Source: Pseudomonas rubra (GTDB taxonomy: Bacteria; Pseudomonadota; Gammaproteobacteria; Pseudomonadales; Pseudomonadaceae). From it: DNA of 64,000 nucleotides. Below, piece by piece: positions 38,062 to 48,010 of this stretch. The position numbers and the translations under genes were made by a program. The first letter of the stretch is position 1. Every line of letters begins with the position of its first letter. The DNA lies in the NCBI RefSeq assembly GCF_028656935.1, contig NZ_JAMDGZ010000014.1, forward strand, positions 1 to 64,000, given 5' to 3'. Below the pieces are notes generated by a model. It saw only the letters and a program-made list of their open reading frames with translations. It was not told the origin of the DNA and did no database searches.

Positions 38062-38787
38062 ATGAGCAAGGTTACCGTCGAATCGCTGGTCTATCATGTT
38101 GCCGGCAAAGCCTATGAGAGCCGCTTGTTCTATACCCAGGGTGCCCGCGAGCAGCCCGGGCTGCTGATGGCGCCGAACTGGATGGGGGTGGGCGAGGGCG
38201 CTGAACGCATCGCCCGTGAGGTTGCCGCCCAGGGGTATGTGGTGTTGCTGGCTGATATCTATGGCCAGACACTGCGTCCGTCGAACATGGATGAAGCCGG
38301 TGCGGCAATGACCCCGCTGAAGAATGACCGGGAGTTGTTGCGCAAGCGAATGAAAGAAGCCCTGGATCAATTGTTGGGGCAGGCCCGGGCGCCGCTGGAG
38401 CCTGGCAAGCTTGCAGCATTCGGTTTCTGTTTTGGTGGTTGCTGCGCACTGGAGTTGGCGCGTGTGGATGAGCGCTTGCAAGCGGCAGTCTCGTTCCATG
38501 GCACCCTCGACACGTCGTCGCCGGCCCAGGTAGGCAGGACAAGAGCCTCGATGCTAGTGCTGCATGGCGCAGCCGATCCGTTCGTACCCAAGGAGCAACT
38601 GCCGGCCTTCGAGGCTGAGATGGATGCGGCCAAGGTCGATTGGCAACTGATCAGCTATGGCGGTGCGGTGCACTCGTTTACCGACACCGCGGCCAACATC
38701 CCCGGCAAGATGAAGTACGACGCACGCACGTCCAAGCGCGCGTTCCGGGCGATGTTCAACTTGCTCGAAGAAGTGTTCCAGCGCTGA
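38062..38787 (+). CDS. Dienelactone hydrolase family protein
   Basis: The 241-residue alpha/beta hydrolase has the DLH-type nucleophile elbow GFCFGGCCALEL (Cys nucleophile rather than Ser), the acid in HGAADPFVPKEQ, and the histidine in GGAVHSFTDTAAN. N-terminal LMAPNWMGVGEGAERIAREV is also typical. Substrate is unknown; most such chromosomal copies are not part of chloroaromatic pathways. AAGGAGGAGTGC precedes the ATG. Confidence 0.85.
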   Translation: MSKVTVESLVYHVAGKAYESRLFYTQGAREQPGLLMAPNWMGVGEGAERIAREVAAQGYVVLLADIYGQTLRPSNMDEAGAAMTPLKNDRELLRKRMKEALDQLLGQARAPLEPGKLAAFGFCFGGCCALELARVDERLQAAVSFHGTLDTSSPAQVGRTRASMLVLHGAADPFVPKEQLPAFEAEMDAAKVDWQLISYGGAVHSFTDTAANIPGKMKYDARTSKRAFRAMFNLLEEVFQR

Positions 38788-38791
38788 ATCC

Positions 38792-38847
38792 ATCGCGGGG
38801 CAAGCCCGCTCCCACACCGCCTGGTGGGAGAGGGCTTGCCCCGCGAT
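38792..38847. repeat. Inverted pair of REP elements
   Basis: Two REP units face each other (atcgcggggcaagcccgctc and gagggcttgccccgcgat) around a short centre, forming a near-continuous palindrome between two converging genes. Confidence 0.88.
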
Positions 38848-38854
38848 AAAGCAA

Positions 38855-39715
38855 TCAAGGCAATTCGATCCTTTCACTTTCCCCCGGCACCGTCGGCCAG
38901 TCCCCGGCCGCCCAGCGTGCTCGTGCCTGTTCGATCAGGGCCGGATCACTGGCAACGAAATTCCAGTTCATTCGCCGCGGCCCATCCAACGGCGCACCGC
39001 CAAACAGCACCAGCTGGCTCTCGCTGTCGGCATACAGGCTCATCTCTTCGCCGGGCGGCAACAGCACCAGGCTGCACGGCTCGACGGTCTCATCGTTCAG
39101 ACTGACTTCTCCATCGAGCACATACAGCGCACGCTCGATATGCTCGGTGGGCACCGTCAGGGTGGTGGCAGCCTGCATCTGCACCAGTGCATACAGGGTC
39201 GGTGATAGCACCGGTACCGGCGATTGCAGGCAAAAACCGTTGCCGGCAATCATGCGAATGCTGACCCCGAGGTTGTCACTGACCGGCAAGCTCGCCGCTG
39301 GGTGGTGGCTGTAGTGCCCCGGTCCTTGCTCCTGGGCTTTTGGAGAGGCCAGCCACACCTGCAGGCCATGCAGGCGCGAGCGCTCTGCCAGCACGTCAGA
39401 CGGGGTGCGCTCGACATGGGCAATGGCGCTGCCAGCGGTCATCCAGCTGACTTCACCGGCCTTGACCCTCTGGTCCGAACCCAGGCTGTCCTTGTGCTGG
39501 ATTTCGCCTTCGAACAGGTAGGTGAGGGTGGACAGGCCGATGTGCGGGTGCTGGCGAATGTTCATGCCGCGCCCGGCCGGGTAATCGGTTTCGAGCATGT
39601 GATCGAAGAACACGAAGGGCCCGACGCTGCGACACTGGGCCGAAGGCAGGGGGCGCAGGATGGGTTGGCCTTCGACCGATTCGGCGCGAGGGCGGATGAC
39701 CAAGGGACGGCTCAC
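38855..39715 (-). CDS. Pirin family protein (cupin)
   Basis: The 286-residue protein has the bicupin pirin fold with NIRQHPHIGLSTLTYLFEGE and HKDSLGSDQRVKAGEV near residues 50-90, supplying the metal-binding His and Glu. Bacterial pirins such as YhhW have quercetinase activity or bind partner enzymes. The start is GTG at 39713-39715 with GGAG seven bases before it. Confidence 0.88.
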   Translation of the reverse strand: MSRPLVIRPRAESVEGQPILRPLPSAQCRSVGPFVFFDHMLETDYPAGRGMNIRQHPHIGLSTLTYLFEGEIQHKDSLGSDQRVKAGEVSWMTAGSAIAHVERTPSDVLAERSRLHGLQVWLASPKAQEQGPGHYSHHPAASLPVSDNLGVSIRMIAGNGFCLQSPVPVLSPTLYALVQMQAATTLTVPTEHIERALYVLDGEVSLNDETVEPCSLVLLPPGEEMSLYADSESQLVLFGGAPLDGPRRMNWNFVASDPALIEQARARWAAGDWPTVPGESERIELP

Positions 39716-39819
39716 GGTGTGCTCCAGGCCTGGGGGAAGGTTCTTCTAGCATAACCTGCTGAACTGCAACCTGTTGAGGTCGGTCTACCTTGTCTGAAGC
39801 AGCCAACAAGGAACGCATG

Positions 39820-40827
39820 ATGATTGTCAGGTATCTGGCCTGGGTGCTGTTGATGACGCTGTCGCTGCCGGCGGCGCAGGCGCGTGAGTATCGCTACAGC
39901 GACGCCCACTTGCATTATGTGGATTTCTTTCAGGAAACCGCCGGCATGGATGCACTGATCAAAGCCATGGATGCGGCGCGTATCGACCAGTCGATGATTT
40001 CCGGTATTCCCGTGGCCAAGAAGTGGCATGAGGATGAGCCCAAGCGCCCGCGTTACTACGCAGGCGACGATGCCGATGCCTACTGGTACAGCGCCACCGA
40101 TATCTATGTCGCGGCGGCGCTGGAGAAGCTCGGCCCCGCGCAGCGCCAACGCTTTCATCCGTTTCTCAGTGGCTTCAACCCGGTGGACAAGAATGCCGTA
40201 GCGCACATCGAGCGCATGCTCGAGCTGTATCCGGGTCTATGGCAGGGCATTGGTGAAGTGTTCACCCGCCATGACGACCTCACCGCACTGACCAGCGGCG
40301 ACACGCCACGGGCCAACAACGAGGCCATGACCCGTATCTATCACCTGGCCGCCGAACAGGACCTGCCGGTGCTGATTCACTCCAATATCACCTCAAAGCG
40401 CGAGCGTAACCCGTTGTACCTGGCGGAGATCGAAGAGCCCTTGCGCAACCACCCGCACACCCGCTTCATCTGGGCTCATGCCGGCACCAGCATGGAAATC
40501 CATCGCCACCAGACCCGGCTCGACTTTCTGCTGCCGACGCTGTCACGGCTGCTGGAAGACTACCCCAATCTGTACGTGGACCTGTCCTGGAGCGTCCTGC
40601 GGCCTTACCTGCTGGACGATCAGGGCAAACCCAGGGCGCAGTGGCTGGAACTGGTGAAGCGCTTCCCTGAGCGCTTCATGCTCGGCTCCGATGTGGTTGG
40701 GCGCTTCGCCAGCCTGGGTGAGCAGATGCAGGGTTTCGATGTGTTTCTTGATGCCTTGCCGGCCGATATCGCGCAGAAGGTCGCCCGCGACAACTTCCTG
40801 GCCGTGCTACCCAAGGTGCGCCCGTGA
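39820..40827 (+). CDS. Secreted amidohydrolase family protein
   Basis: The product (335 residues) has a signal peptide (LAWVLLMTLSLPAAQA) and an amidohydrolase-2 TIM barrel: SDAHLHYVDF (HxH metal pair), LPVLIHSNITS, FIWAHAGTSMEIH, YVDLSWSVLRPYL and FMLGSDVVGRF (final Asp). Relatives are metal-dependent decarboxylases and lactonases. Start choice: ATG 39820 is best spaced from AAGGAA (39808-39813); ATG 39817 is the alternative. The substrate is unknown. Confidence 0.78.
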   Translation: MIVRYLAWVLLMTLSLPAAQAREYRYSDAHLHYVDFFQETAGMDALIKAMDAARIDQSMISGIPVAKKWHEDEPKRPRYYAGDDADAYWYSATDIYVAAALEKLGPAQRQRFHPFLSGFNPVDKNAVAHIERMLELYPGLWQGIGEVFTRHDDLTALTSGDTPRANNEAMTRIYHLAAEQDLPVLIHSNITSKRERNPLYLAEIEEPLRNHPHTRFIWAHAGTSMEIHRHQTRLDFLLPTLSRLLEDYPNLYVDLSWSVLRPYLLDDQGKPRAQWLELVKRFPERFMLGSDVVGRFASLGEQMQGFDVFLDALPADIAQKVARDNFLAVLPKVRP

Positions 40828-40893
40828 CAGCACTGTCATCAGCTTGTCATGCCTGCGTCATAGCCTGCCGCCATCAACCTGATGGAGTGCACC

Positions 40894-41358
40894 ATGTTTT
40901 CACATCGTTTCAGCGCCCTGTGCGGGCTGTTGCTGGTCAGTGGCCTGGCCAGTGCCGAGGTTCGCGTAGCAGGCCCGGTGGAGTACGGGTTGTTCGAAAC
41001 TCGCCACGAGAACTTTCAGCCCGGTGAGCGAGTACTGACCCAGAGCAACCAGACACTGCACCCCACCGATGACATTCCGGCACGACTGGGCAGCAAGTTT
41101 GGCCTGCGCTACCGCCTGGAAGGCAAGGTCGCCGAAGACACCCCGTTGACCCTGCTGTACCTCACGCCAGGGGTGATCACCCCCGATGGCAAGCGCCATG
41201 ACAAGTTCGAAGTGGTACAGAAACTGGTACCGGGGGCCGCCCAGGATGTGATGGCCTACGAGTTCACCGAGCACCATGAAGTGGTGCCCGGGCAGTGGCA
41301 TTTCATGGTCTTTCAGGGCGACCGCCTGCTTGCCGAGCAGCGCTTTACCGTGCATTGA
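40894..41358 (+). CDS. Periplasmic DUF3859 protein
   Basis: The 154-residue product has a signal peptide (ALCGLLLVSGLASA, cleaved near residue 20) and a beta-rich DUF3859 domain: VEYGLFETRHENFQPGERVL and WHFMVFQGDRLLAEQRFTV. The function is unknown. I chose ATG 40894, six bases after GGAG; the in-frame ATG at 40882 would place that ribosome site inside the gene. Confidence 0.72.
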   Translation: MFSHRFSALCGLLLVSGLASAEVRVAGPVEYGLFETRHENFQPGERVLTQSNQTLHPTDDIPARLGSKFGLRYRLEGKVAEDTPLTLLYLTPGVITPDGKRHDKFEVVQKLVPGAAQDVMAYEFTEHHEVVPGQWHFMVFQGDRLLAEQRFTVH

Positions 41359-41497
41359 GCCCTTGCGTCACTGGCGTCGCGATCACAAGGCCTTTTGATA
41401 TCACGTTTTTGTCTTACGCAAATTTTCGCCGGGCCGATACCGTCTAGAAGCAAGGACTGCTGCGCGCTGTTGCAGCGCTTTTGGAGGGAGCCAGAAA

Positions 41498-43123
41498 ATG
41501 AGCTTGAGAAGCATGAATATCGCGCCCAGGGCTGGCCTGGGTTTCGGCCTGGTGGCGGCGCTGGTGTTTGCCTTGGGCGCTTTTGCCCTGATGCAGATGA
41601 CCAGCATGCGCCAGCAGTCCGAGCAGGTCGACAGCAACTGGTTGCCCAGCGTCATTTCGGTCGGGCAGATGACCCAGGACATGTTGCGCATTCGCGCCTT
41701 GACCCTGCGCTTGCTGGTCAATCGTGACGCTGCGGCGCTTGAGCAGAACAAGTCGCGTATCGAAGAGATCAAGGCCGGCCTGGGCAAGGCCCAGCAGAAG
41801 TATCAGGCCCTGATCGTACTGCCCGAAGAGCAAACCCTGTTCGACCGCTACCTTGGGTTGGAGCAACGCTACCTCAAGCTGCAGGCTCAGGTGGTGGAAT
41901 TGTCTTCCGCGCATCGGCTCGAAGAGGCCGTGACCCTGGTCAATGGCGACATGAACCAGCTGGCGGACCAGATGACTGCCAGTCTCAATGAGCTGATTGC
42001 ACTCAACAACCAGCATGCCAACACGGCTACCGATCTTGCCGAAGCCGTCTACAAGCAGGCGCGGGTCTGGGTGATTGGCCTGCTGATTGCCGCCGTGGTG
42101 CTGACGGTGGTGCTGGCCCTGACCTTGACCCGCAGTATCGTCCGGCCGCTGACGCAATCGCTACAAGTTGCCGAGGTAGTGGCCACCGGCGACCTGACCC
42201 CGCAGATCACGGTGCAGGGCAAGGACGAGCCGGCCCGCTTGCTCGCAGCGATGAAGCAAATGCAGCAGAGCCTGCGCGAGACCATCGGGCGTATCTCCGA
42301 CTCTTCCAGCCAGTTGGCCTCGGCCTCCGAAGAGCTCAGCGCGGTGACTGAAGACGCTACCCGTGGGCTGATGCAGCAAAGCCAGGAAATCGAGCAGGCA
42401 GCGACCGCGGTCAACCAGATGACCGCGGCGGTGGAGGAGGTGGCGAGCAATGCCGTGGCCACTTCCGAGGCCTCTCAGGAATCGGACCGCATCGCCCGTC
42501 AGGGGCGTGAGCAGGTGCGCCTCACCGTGACGTCGATCGAAGACCTGGCGGCGGGTGTTACCGCCAACGCTGAAGAAGTGGGGCAACTGGCCCAGCAGGT
42601 TCATGGCATTACCAAGGTGCTGGATGTGATTGGCGCGATTGCCGAGCAGACCAATCTGTTGGCCCTCAACGCCGCGATCGAGGCGGCCCGCGCTGGTGAT
42701 GCCGGGCGCGGTTTTGCTGTGGTTGCTGACGAGGTGCGGGCCTTGGCCCATCGCACTCAGCAGTCAACCCGTGAAATCGAGCAGATGATCGACGGCATCC
42801 AGCAGGGTACCCATCGTGCGGTCGAGGGCATGCAGCACACCAATGAGCGGGCGCGCGGCACCCTGGAAGGGGCTCATGCAGCCGGCGCGGCGCTGGAGGA
42901 GATTGCTGCGGCGATCAGCCTGATCAATGAGCGCAACCTGGTGATTGCCAGTGCCTCGGAGCAGCAGGCGCAAGTGGCCCGGGAGGTGGACCGCAACCTG
43001 ACCAACATCCGTGACCTGGCCATGCAGACCTCGGCGGGGGCCAATCAGACCAACGCGGCGAGCCAGGCGTTGTCGCAGCTGGCGATTGAGCTCAATGGCC
43101 TGGTTGGGCGGTTTTCGGTGTAA
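41498..43123 (+). CDS. Methyl-accepting chemotaxis protein
   Basis: The 541-residue receptor has TM1 (about 12-34), a four-helix-bundle ligand domain (about 35-185), TM2 (about 188-210), HAMP (about 211-265) and a signalling domain whose hairpin tip reads [20 protein letters not shown] then [17 protein letters not shown]. The length and 4HB_MCP type suggest sensing of small organic acids or amino acids, but the ligand cannot be read. It stands alone. A sigma-28-like -10 is listed as a finding. Confidence 0.9.
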   Translation: MSLRSMNIAPRAGLGFGLVAALVFALGAFALMQMTSMRQQSEQVDSNWLPSVISVGQMTQDMLRIRALTLRLLVNRDAAALEQNKSRIEEIKAGLGKAQQKYQALIVLPEEQTLFDRYLGLEQRYLKLQAQVVELSSAHRLEEAVTLVNGDMNQLADQMTASLNELIALNNQHANTATDLAEAVYKQARVWVIGLLIAAVVLTVVLALTLTRSIVRPLTQSLQVAEVVATGDLTPQITVQGKDEPARLLAAMKQMQQSLRETIGRISDSSSQLASASEELSAVTEDATRGLMQQSQEIEQAATAVNQMTAAVEEVASNAVATSEASQESDRIARQGREQVRLTVTSIEDLAAGVTANAEEVGQLAQQVHGITKVLDVIGAIAEQTNLLALNAAIEAARAGDAGRGFAVVADEVRALAHRTQQSTREIEQMIDGIQQGTHRAVEGMQHTNERARGTLEGAHAAGAALEEIAAAISLINERNLVIASASEQQAQVAREVDRNLTNIRDLAMQTSAGANQTNAASQALSQLAIELNGLVGRFSV

Positions 43124-43126
43124 GTC

Positions 43127-43185
43127 ATCGCGGGGCAAGCCCGCTCCCACAATAAATAAATGTGGGAGCGGGCTTGCCCCGCGAT
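43127..43185. repeat. Inverted pair of REP elements
   Basis: atcgcggggcaagcccgctc-ccaca and its exact inverse tgtggga-gcgggcttgccccgcgat surround an AT-rich centre (ataaataaa), forming a perfect 24-bp-class palindrome between the chemoreceptor gene and fabB. Confidence 0.92.
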
Positions 43186-43190
43186 GCTAA

Positions 43191-43220
43191 AAAAACGCCC
43201 CGACAAGTCGGGGCGTTTTC
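43191..43220. terminator. fabAB terminator
   Basis: aacgccccgac / gtcggggcgtt, an 11-base inverted repeat with A and T tracts on either side, lies 20 bases beyond the fabB stop codon. Confidence 0.85.
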
Positions 43221-43238
43221 AGGGTAAGGGGCTAGCCC

Positions 43239-44459
43239 TTACTTGCCTGCCCAGCGCTTGAGCACCAGGGTGGCATTGGTGCCGCCGAAACCGAAGCTGT
43301 TGCTCATCACGGTATCGATCTTGGCGTTTTCCTGGGTCTTGGTCAGCACCGGCAGGTCGGCCACTTCCGGGTCCAGCTCGTCGATGTTGGCGGAGCCGGC
43401 AATGAAGTTGCCTTCCATCATCAGCATGCAGTAGATCGCTTCGTGAACGCCAGCGGCGCCCAGGGAGTGACCCGACAGGCTCTTGGTCGAGCTGATGGCT
43501 GGGGCCTTGCCGGCGAACACTTCACGCACACCTTTCATTTCTGCAACGTCACCGACCGGAGTCGAGGTGCCGTGGGTGTTCAGGTAGTCGATCGGGGTGT
43601 CGACGGTGGACATGGCCATCTGCATGCAGCGGATGGCGCCTTCGCCGCTTGGTGCAACCATGTCGTAGCCGTCGGACGTTGCACCGTAGCCAACGATTTC
43701 GGCATAGATCTTGGCGCCACGGGCCAGGGCGTGTTCGAGCTCTTCAACCACGACCATGCCACCACCGCCGGCGATGACGAAGCCGTCACGGTCAGCGTCG
43801 TAGGCGCGGGAAGCTTTTTCCGGCGTGTCGTTGCGCTTGCTGGACAGGGCGCCCATGGCGTCGAACAGGAACGACTGGCTCCAGTGCTCTTCTTCACCAC
43901 CACCGGCGAAGACGATGTCCTGCTTGCCCATCTGGATCTGTTCCATCGCGGTACCGATGCAATGTGCACTGGTGGCGCAGGCCGAGGCGATGGAGTAGTT
44001 CAGACCCTTGATCTTGAACGGGGTAGCCAGGCACGCCGAGACGGTGCTGCTCATGGTCCGGGTGACGCGGTACGGGCCAACGCGCTTGACGCCCTTCTCG
44101 CGCAGGATGTCCAGCGCTTCCATCTGGTTCAGGGTCGAGGCGCCACCGGAACCGGCGATCAGGCCGGTACGCGGGTTGGAAACTTGCTCTTCGGTCAGGC
44201 CCGAGTCCTTGATCGCGTCGGCCATCGCCAGGTAGGCGTAGGCGGCGGCGTGACCAACGAAACGGTAGATCTTGCGATCGATCAGTTCTTCGAGGTTGAG
44301 GTCGATGGAGCCGGAAACCTGGCTACGCAGACCCATTTCGGCATATTCCGGGTTGAATCGGATGCCAGGGCGGCTTGCACGCAGGTTGGCGGAGACGGTC
44401 TCTTTGTCATTGCCCAGGCACGAAACGATGCCCAGACCAGTGATAACGACGCGGCGCAT
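43239..44459 (-). CDS. fabB: Beta-ketoacyl-ACP synthase I
   Basis: The 406-residue condensing enzyme elongates unsaturated fatty acids. The Cys-His-His active site is seen as [29 protein letters not shown] and [13 protein letters not shown]. Its ATG lies 11 bases after the fabA stop codon, forming the conserved fabAB operon of gamma-proteobacteria. Confidence 0.97.
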   Translation of the reverse strand: MRRVVITGLGIVSCLGNDKETVSANLRASRPGIRFNPEYAEMGLRSQVSGSIDLNLEELIDRKIYRFVGHAAAYAYLAMADAIKDSGLTEEQVSNPRTGLIAGSGGASTLNQMEALDILREKGVKRVGPYRVTRTMSSTVSACLATPFKIKGLNYSIASACATSAHCIGTAMEQIQMGKQDIVFAGGGEEEHWSQSFLFDAMGALSSKRNDTPEKASRAYDADRDGFVIAGGGGMVVVEELEHALARGAKIYAEIVGYGATSDGYDMVAPSGEGAIRCMQMAMSTVDTPIDYLNTHGTSTPVGDVAEMKGVREVFAGKAPAISSTKSLSGHSLGAAGVHEAIYCMLMMEGNFIAGSANIDELDPEVADLPVLTKTQENAKIDTVMSNSFGFGGTNATLVLKRWAGK

Positions 44460-44470
44460 GCGGATAACCC

Positions 44471-44986
44471 TTAGAAGTTGTCAGTGGAGGTGAATACGCC
44501 GACCCGGAGGCCTTCGGCGGTGTAGATTTCGCGACCGTCGACAGTCACCGAGCCATCGGCGATGGCCATGTTCAGCTTGCCCTTGAGGACGCGCTTGATA
44601 TGAATGTTGTAGGTGACTTTCTTGGCGGTCGGCAAGACCTGACCGAAAAATTTCACTTCACCCGAACCCAGGGCCCGGCCACGGCCTGGCAGGCCTTGCC
44701 AGCCCAGGAAGAAGCCGACCAGCTGCCACATGGCATCCAGGCCCAGGCAGCCCGGCATTACCGGATCGCCTTCGAAGTGGCAGGCGAAGAACCACAGGTC
44801 CGGGGTGATATCCAGCTCGGCGACCAATTCACCTTTGCCGTACTTGCCACCCTCTTCGCTGATATGGGTGATGCGATCAACCATCAGCATGTTCGGGGCG
44901 GGCAGTTGCGCGTTACCTGGGCCGAACAGCTCACCGCGACTGCAGCGCAGCAGGTCTTCCCGAGTAAAGGCGTTTTGTTTGGTCAT
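44471..44986 (-). CDS. fabA: 3-hydroxydecanoyl-ACP dehydratase/isomerase
   Basis: The 171-residue hotdog enzyme introduces the cis double bond in anaerobic unsaturated fatty-acid synthesis. The catalytic His is in [19 protein letters not shown] and the Asp in [16 protein letters not shown]. It heads fabAB; a palindrome about 135 bases upstream may be an operator. It is separated from the upstream kinase gene by 205 bases. Confidence 0.97.
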   Translation of the reverse strand: MTKQNAFTREDLLRCSRGELFGPGNAQLPAPNMLMVDRITHISEEGGKYGKGELVAELDITPDLWFFACHFEGDPVMPGCLGLDAMWQLVGFFLGWQGLPGRGRALGSGEVKFFGQVLPTAKKVTYNIHIKRVLKGKLNMAIADGSVTVDGREIYTAEGLRVGVFTSTDNF

Positions 44987-45118
44987 GCGAGCTCCTCAAT
45001 AGTCCCCGTGCGGCAGGGGGCAAATCTTCCCGGCCGTCTCAAAACCCACAGGTTTGAGCCGGCAGCCTACACATAGACTATTGCGTTGTAGTGAAAGTCA
45101 CAGCGCACGGGACAAAGA

Positions 45119-45134
45119 AGTACACTTGTGCACT
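45119..45134. promoter_or_regulatory. Palindrome upstream of fabA
   Basis: AGTACACTTGTGCACT is an inverted repeat with one mismatch (AGTaCAC / GTGcACT). It lies about 135 bases upstream of the fabA start in an AT-rich patch. DesT-type operators in P. aeruginosa fabAB have a related AGTnAAC-N4-GTTnACT form, but the spacing differs, so the regulator is uncertain. Confidence 0.4.
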
Positions 45135-45191
45135 GAAATTTTATTTTCAAGCCCTTCGCGGCGCTTGTCCAGTCTCTTAGACTGCCGCAAT

Positions 45192-47120
45192 TTAGCATTT
45201 ATCGCCAGTCGCAGCTGACTGACCGGGCAGCCAGCGTTGCAGAATTTGCTGCAGATCAGTGCGTTTGAACGGCTTGGCCAGGTAGTCGTTCATGCCCGCG
45301 TTCAAGCAGCGCTCGCGATCACCCTGTAAGGCATTGGCGGTCAAGGCGATGATCGGCATCGTCGCCGCTTGCGGCAGTTGGCGGATGCGCCGGGTGGCTT
45401 CATAGCCATCGATGATCGGCAGGCGGCAGTCCATCAGGGCGGCGGCAAAGCGCTGGCGTCCGGCCTGGGCCACGGCCTGAGCGCCATCGACCGCCACGCA
45501 TACCTCAAAACCCAGGCTGCGCAGCATGGCTTCAATGACGGTCTGGTTCACCGGGTTGTCCTCAACCAGCAGAATGCGCCGGCCCTGGCCGTCATCCTCG
45601 ACCCGGGTCAAGCCGCCAGGCAGGCGTGGGGTCTGCAGGGTCGACAGGGCCAGGGGCATCTCCAGGGTAAAGGTCGAGCCCTGGCCTTCATGGCTTTCCC
45701 CGCGCAGGGTACCGCCCATCCGTTCGGTCAGGGTGCGGGCAATCGACAAGCCCAGGCCGGTCCCACCATAGCGGCGGGAAATCGAACTGTCGGCTTGCTG
45801 GAAGGCGACGAACATCATCTCTAGGCGCGTGCTGTCGATGCCGATGCCGGTATCGCGCACCGCGCAGGTGAACCAGATCAGCTGGCGGTCGAGCACTTGC
45901 CAGCGCGGTTCGACCTGCACACTGCCGCGTTCGGTGAACTTCAGGGCGTTGCCGATCAGGTTGAGCAGCACCTGGCGAATCCGTGTCGGGTCGCCGACCA
46001 CCTGCAGGTGCTCGATACCCGGCGGCAGGCGCAGTTGCAGGTCCAGCTCACGCTGTTGGGCCAGGTGCAGGAACGACTGCACGCAACTGCCGATCAGATC
46101 GCCGAGGTTGAAGTCAATGTGCTCAAGCTCCACCGTGGTGCGCTCGATACGCGAGAAATCGAGAATGTCATTGATCACTTTGAGCAGGTGCCCGGTGGAT
46201 TCACTGGCCACGGCGGTGTATTCGGCCTGTTCTTCGCTCAGCGAGGTTGTTTCAAGAAGTTGCAGCATTCCCAGCACGCCGTTCATCGGTGTGCGCAGCT
46301 CATGGCTCATCATCGCCAGGAAGTCGGATTTGGCCTTGTTCGCCTGTTCCGCCTCTTCCCGGGTCTGGATCAACTGCGACATGGCTTGCTGTTGCTCGTG
46401 ACTGGCTTTGCTCAGGGCACTGGCCAGGTTGTTGATGTGCCGTGCCAGGTGGCCTAGCTCGCTGTCGTCGACCACCGGCAACGGCGCGTTGAAATCGCCC
46501 TGCTGGATGGCCTTCACCGCATGGCCCATGTCGCTGATCGGCTTGGCCAGACTCAGTGCCAGGCGTCGGGCGAGGATGAAGGTGAACAGCAGGGCGAACA
46601 GAGCAAGGATCCCGGCCTTGACCACGATCTCCTGTTGCCGCTCGCTGAAGGCGTCATCCGACATGCCGACGATTACCCGTCCCAGATAGTCGTCACCGAT
46701 ACTGCGGGTGGGGGCGTTGCCGTGCAGGAAGTCGTTGTCCAGACGGATCTGCTGCAGGCGGATTGGGGCCTGGAATACTTCGACCTGTTGCGCGCGATTG
46801 TTGCTTTCGTCCGGCTGCTCGACGTAGACCAGGATGTGGTTGCTGCTGTCCTGAACCTCGAGAAAGCGTACGTGGGGGATGCTCAGGGTGGCGCGCATCA
46901 GGCTTTCGAGCACTTCGTTGTTGCCGGCGATCACCCCGTACTCGGAGGCCGGAGCCAGTTGGTTGGCGATCAGCTGGCCGGTGTGGTTGAGCTCCTGGCG
47001 CAAGTCCTGGATCCGCACGAAGGTAAAAAAGCTGATCAGCAACAGGGTCAGCAGCAGCGCCGGGCCAAGGCTGATGATTTGCGTACGGGTATGGATGTCC
47101 CAGCTCAGGCGCCGTCTCAT
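45192..47120 (-). CDS. GacS-like hybrid sensor histidine kinase without HPt domain
   Basis: The 642-residue protein has TM1 (about 16-36), a periplasmic sensor (about 37-165; [20 protein letters not shown] as in GacS/BarA), TM2 (about 168-187), HAMP (about 188-245), HisKA with His273 ([10 protein letters not shown]), HATPase (about 375-490; [25 protein letters not shown]) and a receiver with Asp564 ([10 protein letters not shown]). GacS has an additional C-terminal HPt; here the protein ends after the receiver. In P. aeruginosa the equivalent position next to fabA is held by PA1611, a kinase that acts with RetS and HptB. Its ATG overlaps the upstream periplasmic-protein gene by four bases. 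Confidence 0.9.
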   Translation of the reverse strand: MRRRLSWDIHTRTQIISLGPALLLTLLLISFFTFVRIQDLRQELNHTGQLIANQLAPASEYGVIAGNNEVLESLMRATLSIPHVRFLEVQDSSNHILVYVEQPDESNNRAQQVEVFQAPIRLQQIRLDNDFLHGNAPTRSIGDDYLGRVIVGMSDDAFSERQQEIVVKAGILALFALLFTFILARRLALSLAKPISDMGHAVKAIQQGDFNAPLPVVDDSELGHLARHINNLASALSKASHEQQQAMSQLIQTREEAEQANKAKSDFLAMMSHELRTPMNGVLGMLQLLETTSLSEEQAEYTAVASESTGHLLKVINDILDFSRIERTTVELEHIDFNLGDLIGSCVQSFLHLAQQRELDLQLRLPPGIEHLQVVGDPTRIRQVLLNLIGNALKFTERGSVQVEPRWQVLDRQLIWFTCAVRDTGIGIDSTRLEMMFVAFQQADSSISRRYGGTGLGLSIARTLTERMGGTLRGESHEGQGSTFTLEMPLALSTLQTPRLPGGLTRVEDDGQGRRILLVEDNPVNQTVIEAMLRSLGFEVCVAVDGAQAVAQAGRQRFAAALMDCRLPIIDGYEATRRIRQLPQAATMPIIALTANALQGDRERCLNAGMNDYLAKPFKRTDLQQILQRWLPGQSAATGDKC

Positions 47121-48010
47121 GGTGTGCTTTCTCCTTCGGCCAGGGCGATGGCGGCGGCGGACGGGTCAATCGCTTCGATGCCTAGGGCACGGGCCACCTG
47201 CTGGTTGCCGAGTACGCTGAACTGCGCCGGGTAGAGCGTACGCGGCCAGCGGCTGGGCTGCTGGTCGAGCAGTTGCCCAAGCACCGCCAGCCAGTCGTCC
47301 TGATCGCTCAGGGTGCTGGCCAGGGCGCCGGCCTTGACGAACCCGGCATTTGGGCCGATCAGTGCCATCTGCCGGCCATAGCTGCTGAGCAGTACGTTCT
47401 TTGCTGTTTTCGAGTTGTACAGCTGCGGGTCGTCGATGCCTAGCAGCACATCACTGTTTTGCAGCAGTGTTTGCAGTGGGCGGCTGTCGCGCAGGTCGGG
47501 CCAGGCCTCGGTGACGATCTCCAGACCCAGCGGTCGCGCCGCCGCGCGCAGTTCATCGAGGAGAAACTGGCTGTGCTCGGTGTACAGCACGCCGACCCGA
47601 CGGGCCTGCGGTAGCAGGTAGTGGGTCAGGCGCAGCTGGCGCGCCAGCGGCGGGTCGCTCCAGAGCAGGCTCAGGTAGGCCGGGCGCAAGTTGCCCAGGC
47701 GTTGCTGGACCTGGACCCGACTGACGCGCAGGGCCAGCGCCGCTGGCCCGGCCGTTTCGCTCAGGCGCCACTCCAGGCTGGCGCTGTCGAGCAGGATCAG
47801 GCGGGTGGCGGCCTTGATCTGGCTCGGGCGTGGCAGCTCGGCCACAGGGATGAAACGCACCTGGTCAGCCGTGCGCTGTTCGCGCAAGGCGTCGACGAAG
47901 CTGCGCACGCCGGGGTTGTCCTGGCTGCCGGTGAGCAGGATCTCACTGGCCGACAGGGGGCCCAGGGGCCACAGGCAGACCAGCAGCAGCCAGTGCCGCA
48001 GGCGACGCAT
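47117..48010 (-). CDS. Periplasmic ABC-type substrate-binding-like protein
   Basis: The 297-residue protein has a signal peptide ([14 protein letters not shown]) and resembles the ABC_sub_bind family of periplasmic proteins: [50 protein letters not shown] and [20 protein letters not shown]. No permease or ATPase is nearby. It overlaps the TonB-dependent receptor gene by one base and the kinase gene by four, so all three are co-translated. The likely role is to hand a ligand imported by the receptor to the kinase sensor domain; this is inference. Confidence 0.75.
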   Translation of the reverse strand: MRRLRHWLLLVCLWPLGPLSASEILLTGSQDNPGVRSFVDALREQRTADQVRFIPVAELPRPSQIKAATRLILLDSASLEWRLSETAGPAALALRVSRVQVQQRLGNLRPAYLSLLWSDPPLARQLRLTHYLLPQARRVGVLYTEHSQFLLDELRAAARPLGLEIVTEAWPDLRDSRPLQTLLQNSDVLLGIDDPQLYNSKTAKNVLLSSYGRQMALIGPNAGFVKAGALASTLSDQDDWLAVLGQLLDQQPSRWPRTLYPAQFSVLGNQQVARALGIEAIDPSAAAIALAEGESTP

